In this document: one piece after another, positions 6,616 to 10,355 of the stretch
Position numbering within the stretch: position 1 is the first letter of the stretch
Layout of the letters: the number at the start of each line of letters is the position of its first letter
DNA from: Thermoprotei archaeon
Lineage (GTDB): Archaea; Thermoproteota; Thermoprotei; Thermofilales; Thermofilaceae
Assembly: GCA_003649495.1 (NCBI GenBank)
Contig: QMRZ01000043.1
Location: 1-10,355 of the forward strand
Direction of reading: 5' to 3'
Length of the DNA stretch: 10,355 nucleotides
The notes under the pieces: generated by a model
Databases searched by the model: none
Told to the model about the DNA's origin: nothing
The model's input: only the letters and a program-made list of their open reading frames with translations
Translations under genes and position numbers: made by a program

Positions 6616-6926
6616 GAATGGCTGGATACAGCTTGTGCCTGGAAGGGCTTTAAGTGGTCCTTAGTGGTTATGATGAACTTGTCCTTACCTCCCATCCTCA
6701 CCTTCACGATGTAAGCCCTGCCTCTCTTGCCGACTATAACTCCCACCTTGCCCTGATATCTCCTATGCGGCGCTGTCCTTATGTAGTTGGGGCATATGTC
6801 TATGCACACTAGATCCCCTTCCTTATACTCGTACAGGAGCTTGCTCAGGCCAGGCCTACCCCTCTCCCTAGGTCGCTTCCTGAGCAGCTTTCTACACCTG
6901 TTCCTGTACCCCTTAGAGTGCCTCAT
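6612..6926 (-). CDS. rpl21e: 50S ribosomal protein L21e
   Basis: L21e is an archaeal/eukaryotic large-subunit protein. From ATG 6926 the product is 104 residues, near the usual length of about 95-100. It has the family start MRHSKGYRNRCRKLLRK and PRERGRPGLSKLL (19-31), then the SH3-like core with GDLVCIDICP (37-46), YQGKVGVIVGKRGRAYIVKV (57-76) and the C-terminal HLKPF (91-95). Three extra codons upstream reach another ATG (6938), giving MPAAMRH; I prefer 6926 because homologs start at the R/H-S-K-G segment. There is no Shine-Dalgarno before either ATG, so a leaderless transcript from a box near 6955-6963 is possible. The gene is on the opposite strand from Pus10 (overlapping stops) and RpoF (divergent), although these genes are commonly collinear in archaea. 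Confidence 0.95.
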   Translation of the reverse strand: MRHSKGYRNRCRKLLRKRPRERGRPGLSKLLYEYKEGDLVCIDICPNYIRTAPHRRYQGKVGVIVGKRGRAYIVKVRMGGKDKFIITTKDHLKPFQAQAVSSHS

Positions 6927-7071
6927 GGCTGCCGGCATAAGCCAGGCTGAGGAGGTAATAAAGCCTGCGGTACCGCGGCGTTCTGCGTGGTTCGTGCTGT
7001 GATATACTGAATTAAAAAGTGAGTTAATGAATATTAGGGAGAGGGAGGGAGGATAAGTAGGTGTTGAGTCG
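6927..7071. promoter_or_regulatory. Divergent promoter region between L21e and RpoF genes
   Basis: This is the longest spacer in the window. GAATTAAAAAG (7009-7019) is a TATA-like box for RpoF, with a predicted transcription start near 7040; read on the other strand, CTTTTTAATTC could serve L21e with a leader of about 60 nt. A second minus-strand box, CTTTATTA (6955-6963), would give L21e a very short leader to ATG 6926. A purine-rich run, GGGAGAGGGAGGGAGG (7037-7052), lies in the RpoF leader. The 10-bp palindrome GCGGTACCGC sits at 6967-6976. I could not decide which L21e box is used. Confidence 0.5.
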
Positions 7072-7407
7072 ATGGTGAAAGTAGTGTCGGAGAAGCTTTT
7101 AACACTACCCCAGGTAGCTGAGATACTGGCTAAGGAGGCAGAGAAGAGGGAGCTCAGCAGTGTTGAGGCTGTTACATTGGAGTATGCTCGGAAATTCAGC
7201 AAGGTAGACTCGGAGGGTGCCGAGAAACTTTTCGAGGAACTCGTAGAGCTGGGCCTGCCAGGCGAGATTGCCGCTCAGATAGTTAACGTGATGCCAAGGA
7301 CTGAGGATGAGGTGAGGGTGCTCCTAGCTCCGCTCTCCAGGGGTTTCACGGGCGAGGAGGTGAAGACCATCTTAGACAGGGTGAACGCTTATAGGAGGAG
7401 GTCATGA
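7072..7407 (+). CDS. rpoF: DNA-directed RNA polymerase subunit Rpo4 (RpoF)
   Basis: Rpo4 forms the stalk of archaeal RNA polymerase with Rpo7, like eukaryotic Rpb4/Rpb7, and helps open-complex formation and RNA handling. The 111-residue length is typical. The N-terminal part VSEKLLTLPQVAEILAK (5-21) and the C-terminal HRDC-like helices with QIVNVMPRTEDEVRVLL (69-85) and FTGEEVKTILDRV (92-104) are the family signatures. ATG 7072 is about 60 nt downstream of a TATA-like box. The immediate neighbour on the other side, L21e, is divergent here. The stop overlaps the next start in an ATGA (7404-7407), with a strong Shine-Dalgarno inside the end of this gene, so RpoF and the DUF655 protein are translationally coupled. 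Confidence 0.95.
   Translation: MVKVVSEKLLTLPQVAEILAKEAEKRELSSVEAVTLEYARKFSKVDSEGAEKLFEELVELGLPGEIAAQIVNVMPRTEDEVRVLLAPLSRGFTGEEVKTILDRVNAYRRRS
7394..7402 (+). promoter_or_regulatory. Strong Shine-Dalgarno for the DUF655 gene
   Basis: GGAGGAGGT lies within the last codons of rpoF, just before the ATG at 7404. It supports that start, which overlaps the rpoF stop as ATGA. Confidence 0.7.
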
Positions 7408-8012
7408 GGCCCCCTGAGAGGAGGCAAAAGGTATACGAGGAGTACGCCTACATACTGGATTTCCTCCCCTATGGCTACGGATTCGCAGCTGCGCCCCCCC
7501 GTAGGAGGAGGGAGGGGATAAGGGGGCCTGTGGCGCAGGCGCTAGGGGAGAAGTACTTCATGCTCCTCGAGCTAGCGCCTATACCTGGCCTCGAGCTGAG
7601 GGTGGGGGAGAGAATACCGCTGCTCAGGGACTTAGAGGGCCAACTCATAAGGGTGACCCGCCGCCTCACTTACGATGAGCTGACAACTAATGCAAGGGCT
7701 GAGCTGCCGGAGATTGTGAAGCGTATCGTGCTGCAGAGGGAGGGGGAGTTTGTGGAGTTCTTCAATAAGGCTGAGCCGCTCACCACCAGAATGCACAGCC
7801 TCGAGCTACTACCGGGGATTGGGAAGAGGATACTCTGGAAGATATTAGAGGAGAGGAGGCGGAAGCCCTTTGAATCCTTCAAGGAAATATACGAGAGGAT
7901 TAAGATAGACCCAGTTCGGGCAGTGTGCGAGAGGATACTCGAGGAGCTTAGAGGCGGGCAACGGCACTACCTCTTTGTCAAGCCACCCCCTCGCAGATCC
8001 CCGCCCCCCTGA
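7404..8012 (+). CDS. DUF655 family RNA/DNA-binding protein
   Basis: The 202-residue product is the DUF655 protein that sits after RpoF in many archaea. The N-terminal half (about 15-95) is an OB-like fold, with YAYILDFLPYGYG (14-26), ELRVGERIPL (64-73) and IRVTRRLTYDELTTNARAEL (82-101). The C-terminal half has a helix-hairpin-helix: MHSLELLPGIGKRILWKIL (130-148, hairpin LPGIGKR 136-142) followed by KPFESFKEIYERI. The tail is unusual in ending with a proline-rich basic segment, KPPPRRSPPP. The family probably binds RNA or DNA and is linked by context to transcription and ribosome genes; its exact role is not known. Its start overlaps the rpoF stop with an excellent Shine-Dalgarno. TyrRS follows 15 nt later, in the place where rRNA dimethyltransferase (KsgA/RsmA) is often found; that gene is not in this window. 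Confidence 0.93.
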   Translation: MRPPERRQKVYEEYAYILDFLPYGYGFAAAPPRRRREGIRGPVAQALGEKYFMLLELAPIPGLELRVGERIPLLRDLEGQLIRVTRRLTYDELTTNARAELPEIVKRIVLQREGEFVEFFNKAEPLTTRMHSLELLPGIGKRILWKILEERRRKPFESFKEIYERIKIDPVRAVCERILEELRGGQRHYLFVKPPPRRSPPP

Positions 8013-8027
8013 GGAGGAAGGGATTAA

Positions 8028-9179
8028 ATGGGCTCTTCCTCTCACATGCCTGTGGAGGAAGTGCTACGTCTAGTGACTAGGGAGCCTACTGAGGAGGTAT
8101 TAACGCTTGAGAGGCTAAGGAGCTACCTGGAGGAGGGGATTAAGCTGAAACACTACATAGGGTTTGAGATCTCCGGCTACGTGCACCTAGGGACTGGTAT
8201 CGTCTGCATGCAGAAGGTGGCAGATTTCCAGAGAGCGGGGATAGACACCACGATATTCCTGGCCGACTACCACTCCTGGATAAATAGGAAGTTGGGCGGC
8301 GACCTCTCAACGATAAGGCGTGTGGCAGGCGGCTACTTTAAGGAGGCACTCCGGTGGTCCCTCAAGATAGTGGGCGGCGACCCGGATAGAGTGAAGTTCG
8401 TGATGGGCTCTGAGCTCTACGAGAAGCTGGGAACCGAGTACCTGTCCAACGTCATTAAAGTGTCCATGCACACATCTCTCTCACGGGTCAGGAGGTCAGT
8501 CACGATAATGGGTAGGAGGGCAGGCGAGGCCCTCAGCTTCGCTCAGCTGCTATACGTGCCAATGCAGGTTGCCGATATCTTCAGCTTAGGCGTGAACCTG
8601 GCGCATGGCGGTATGGATCAGCGCAAAGCTCACGTGATAGCAATAGAGGTTGGCGAGAAGGTCGGGGGCTACAAGCCGGTAGCTGTCCACCACCACCTGC
8701 TCACCGGGATGACGCTGACTGAGGAGGCTAGGAAGTTAATGCTTGAGGCGAGAACTAGGGGGGATAGAGAGGCCTTTGAGCAAGGTGTGCTGGAAGTCAA
8801 GATGTCTAAATCAAAGCCTAGGAGCGCGATATTCATACACGACACCGAGGAGGAGATCACCCAAAAAATACGGGGGGCTTACTGTCCGCCAAGGGAAGTG
8901 GAGCTGAATCCTGTGCTTGAGCTGGCTAGGTATCTGATCTTCAGGGACAGGGAGGAGCCGCTGGTGATAGTTAACAGGAAGACTGGAGCAAAGAAGGTGT
9001 TTAAAAGTTATGAGGAGCTCGAGATAGCCTATACCAAGGGAGAAGTACACCCCCTGGATCTAAAGCTGACTGTGGCAGAGGAATTGGCTAAAATGTTGGA
9101 GCCAGCTAGGAAGTACTTCAGAGAAGGGCCTGGGAGGAGGTACTTGGAGGAAATGAGGGAAATAAAGGTGACTAGGTAG
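8028..9179 (+). CDS. tyrS: Tyrosyl-tRNA synthetase (archaeal type)
   Basis: TyrRS activates tyrosine with ATP and charges tRNA-Tyr in the cytoplasm. The 383-residue protein is a class I synthetase: HYIGFEISGYVHLGTG (42-57) holds the HIGH-like HLGT (53-56), and KMSKSKP (258-264) is the second ATP motif. YVPMQVADIFSLGVNLAHGGMDQRK (residues 176-200, in two parts: YVPMQVADI and HGGMDQRK) is the tyrosine-pocket region with Y, Q and D that separates TyrRS from TrpRS. It is somewhat longer than the shortest archaeal TyrRS (about 306 residues), mostly at its C-terminal end. ATG 8028 follows GGAGG (8013-8017) at 10 nt. A second in-frame ATG at 8046 (MPVEEVL) would remove a low-complexity MGSSSH. It is joined to the DUF655 gene by a 15-nt spacer. 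One base separates its stop from that of the opposed flavin reductase gene. Confidence 0.96.
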   Translation: MGSSSHMPVEEVLRLVTREPTEEVLTLERLRSYLEEGIKLKHYIGFEISGYVHLGTGIVCMQKVADFQRAGIDTTIFLADYHSWINRKLGGDLSTIRRVAGGYFKEALRWSLKIVGGDPDRVKFVMGSELYEKLGTEYLSNVIKVSMHTSLSRVRRSVTIMGRRAGEALSFAQLLYVPMQVADIFSLGVNLAHGGMDQRKAHVIAIEVGEKVGGYKPVAVHHHLLTGMTLTEEARKLMLEARTRGDREAFEQGVLEVKMSKSKPRSAIFIHDTEEEITQKIRGAYCPPREVELNPVLELARYLIFRDREEPLVIVNRKTGAKKVFKSYEELEIAYTKGEVHPLDLKLTVAEELAKMLEPARKYFREGPGRRYLEEMREIKVTR

Positions 9180-9180
9180 C

Positions 9181-9687
9181 CTACTCCTCTGCTCTCAGCT
9201 GCTCGCCTACCCTGTAGAATATCTTCCCCGAGTAGTGAAGGAGGGGCTCATAGTCCTCTGTCTCCACATGCTCAGCCACAACTCTCCCTACTACCAGGTA
9301 ATGATCGCCAAGCTCCTCCATACGTTCCACTTTACACTCCAGCTGTACCGGACATTCCTTTATCCTCGGCGGCTTCACTACTTTACTGGGAATTGGCGTC
9401 AGGCCAGTCAGCTTGAACTTATCAGCATCCCTGCCCGATATAGTGCCGCACACCCAGACCTCCTTCAACATGTCGGCTGTGGGCACATTCACAACGAACT
9501 CCCTCACTTCCCGTAGGTTGCTAAAGGTGTGCCGTGTGGGCGCTACAGCGAAGGCCACGTACTTAGGTTCGAAGCTCACGGGCATGAAGAAGGAGAAGGC
9601 TGCTACGTCGGGCCTGCCCTGCGCATCACAAGTAGTTATTAGCACAGTGAGCCTTGGGTAAAGCAACCTGCTTATCCTCCTGGCCAC
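9181..9687 (-). CDS. Flavin reductase-like FMN-binding protein (flavoredoxin type)
   Basis: The 168-residue protein matches the flavin reductase-like domain, an FMN-binding split-barrel used by NAD(P)H:flavin reductases and flavoredoxins. Visible hallmarks are PRLTVLITTCDAQGRPDVAA (11-30), FFMPVSFEPKYVAFAVAP (33-50), the phosphate-binding HTFSNLREVREFVVNVP (53-69), CGTISGRDADKF (80-91) and GDHYLVVGRVV (127-137). Length is normal for this family. The start is GTG 9687; CTTAATATA at about 9708-9716 on this strand lies about 25 nt upstream and fits a leaderless transcript, since no Shine-Dalgarno is seen. The physiological electron donor and acceptor cannot be told from sequence, and no partner monooxygenase or rubredoxin is in the window. 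It stands alone on its strand, divergent from AnmK. Family confidence is high, specific role low. Confidence 0.88.
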   Translation of the reverse strand: MARRISRLLYPRLTVLITTCDAQGRPDVAAFSFFMPVSFEPKYVAFAVAPTRHTFSNLREVREFVVNVPTADMLKEVWVCGTISGRDADKFKLTGLTPIPSKVVKPPRIKECPVQLECKVERMEELGDHYLVVGRVVAEHVETEDYEPLLHYSGKIFYRVGEQLRAEE

Positions 9688-9705
9688 GGCCGAAATAGCT
9701 GGAGC

Positions 9706-9720
9706 CTCTATATTAAGCTA
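9706..9720. promoter_or_regulatory. Shared TATA-like box of the flavin reductase and AnmK genes
   Basis: CTCTATATTAAGCTA reads as a TATA-like element on both strands. On the minus strand CTTAATATA predicts transcription starting very near the GTG at 9687, so the message may be leaderless. On the plus strand TATATTAA predicts a start near 9737-9741 and a leader of about 20 nt before the GTG at 9761. Transcript ends are not mapped. Confidence 0.5.
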
Positions 9721-9760
9721 AAGGCATAAGCCCTAAGGCTCGGCACCAGGCGCATTTATC

Positions 9761-10355
9761 GTGAGTCCCCTTGAGAGGCTATGGGCAATTGCACAGAAAG
9801 AGAGAAAGTTGATAATCGGCCTAATGTCGGGCACTAGCGCTGATGGCGTCTCAGCCGTAGTGGCGGAGATAAGGGGCTGTGGCCTTGACACGAAGTTCAA
9901 GCTGATACGCCACAATACTTACCCCTATCCGAGGGGGGTTAAGGAGAAGCTCTTCGCCGCGTTCAGGGGCGAGGCTTCAACGCCTGAGATATGCCTGCTG
10001 AACTTCGTCATCGGCGAGCTATTCGCTAAGGCCGCATTAGCCGTGGTCGAGGAGGCCGGGCTCAGTATTCATGACGTTGACCTGGTAGCGTCACATGGCC
10101 AGACTATATGGCATCAGCCAGCTCTCCGCGAGCTGGGGGGTATTCGCACGCGGGCCACCCTTCAGATAGGCGAGCCTGCAGTCATAGCTGAGCGGACCGG
10201 GCGGCCTGTGGTAGCCGACTTCAGGGTTAGGGATGTCGCTGCCGGCGGGCAGGGCGCCCCCATATCAGCTTACGTGGACTACATACTGTTTAGGAGGGAG
10301 GAGGAGAGCGTGGCTGTGCAGAACATAGGAGGGATAGCTAATGTGACATACTTAC
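9761..10355 (+). CDS. anmK: Anhydro-N-acetylmuramic acid kinase (AnmK), 3' partial
   Basis: The frame from GTG 9761 is open to the right edge (198 codons; bacterial AnmK has about 370). AnmK phosphorylates 1,6-anhydro-MurNAc at C6 while opening the ring, in peptidoglycan recycling. The motifs present are GLMSGTSADGV (20-30; ATP phosphate-binding loop), SHGQTIWHQP (111-120), TLQIGEPAVIAE (133-144), DFRVRDVAAGGQGAPISAY (153-171) and NIGGIANVTYL (188-198). D158 is the likely counterpart of the catalytic Asp. The start SPLERLWAIAQKERK resembles other archaeal AnmK N-termini; a later ATG (9781) is out of frame. Archaea mostly lack murein, so the substrate may come from the environment or be another anhydro-sugar. 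The gene is divergent from the flavin reductase. I saw no frameshift; only the 3' half is missing because of the window edge. Confidence 0.93.
   Translation, partial: MSPLERLWAIAQKERKLIIGLMSGTSADGVSAVVAEIRGCGLDTKFKLIRHNTYPYPRGVKEKLFAAFRGEASTPEICLLNFVIGELFAKAALAVVEEAGLSIHDVDLVASHGQTIWHQPALRELGGIRTRATLQIGEPAVIAERTGRPVVADFRVRDVAAGGQGAPISAYVDYILFRREEESVAVQNIGGIANVTYL

Noticed and set aside
6967..6976. 10-bp palindrome GCGGTACCGC in the L21e-RpoF spacer as an operator
   Set aside because: A 10-bp palindrome in a spacer of this length has roughly a one-in-eight chance by composition alone, and it does not line up well with a predicted promoter.
7037..7052. Purine-rich run before RpoF as a repeat array or quadruplex element
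   Set aside because: Similar GAGG-rich runs occur throughout the coding strands here; it reflects base composition rather than a distinct element.
6612..7202. Long minus-strand frame of 196 codons covering L21e and running back into the RpoF gene
   Set aside because: Only the part from 6926 matches L21e. The upstream part is antisense of RpoF and crosses the divergent promoter; it has no family-like sequence.
8028..8048. TyrRS N-terminus MGSSSHM resembles an expression-vector tag
   Set aside because: There is no His tract, the codons run on from the natural spacer and Shine-Dalgarno, and the surroundings are uninterrupted archaeal genome. It is a coincidence or a slightly early start.

Overview
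The window reads as a GC-rich archaeal chromosome segment, most likely from a (hyper)thermophilic member of the Thermoproteota (Crenarchaeota) or a close relative. The evidence is a set of archaeal/eukaryal-type information genes: SRP54, Sec61-beta, ribosomal protein L21e, RNA polymerase subunit Rpo4/RpoF, the DUF655 protein that usually follows RpoF, Pus10, and an archaeal TyrRS. Coding strands are rich in purines and AGG arginine codons, starts are often GTG or TTG, and genes are packed with almost no spacers. I did not assign a genus.

Layout. (1) Plus strand, 2-1550: the 3' part of a two-domain KaiC/RadA-like ATPase (its 5' end lies outside the window) and a small unidentified gene joined to it. 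(2) Minus strand, 1538-2572: a phosphoribosyltransferase-like protein with a long C-terminal extension. (3) Plus strand, 2641-6615: a tight cluster of ZPR1-type zinc protein, Sec61-beta (only 59 residues), SRP54, a divergent TrmY-like protein and Pus10. (4) Minus strand, 6612-6926: ribosomal protein L21e, opposite to its neighbours. (5) Plus strand, 7072-9179: RpoF, DUF655 protein and tyrosyl-tRNA synthetase. (6) Minus strand, 9181-9687: a flavin-reductase-like FMN protein. (7) Plus strand, 9761 to the window edge: the 5' part of anhydro-N-acetylmuramic acid kinase (AnmK).

How the genes fit together. The central block is gene expression and protein export. Sec61-beta and SRP54, two nucleotides apart, serve co-translational membrane targeting. 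The TrmY-like gene and Pus10, which overlap, would act in order on the tRNA T-loop (pseudouridine 54, then its N1-methylation). RpoF, L21e, DUF655 and TyrRS cover transcription, ribosome and aminoacylation. The flanks (KaiC-like ATPase, phosphoribosyltransferase-like protein, flavin reductase, AnmK) are less tied to that theme.

Spacing. All three convergent gene pairs overlap or abut at their stop codons (1538-1550, 6612-6615, 9179/9181). All three divergent pairs have an AT-rich box that could be read as TATA in both directions (about 2595-2608, 7007-7020, 9706-9720). The longest non-coding stretch is about 145 bases (6927-7071). I saw no rRNA, tRNA, CRISPR array, insertion sequence or obvious mobile element. 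I did not find a clear undescribed multi-gene system. The best candidates for a second look are the degenerate TrmY-like protein beside Pus10, the KaiC-like ATPase with its small partner gene, the phosphoribosyltransferase-like protein with a palindrome in its promoter, and AnmK in an organism expected to lack murein.
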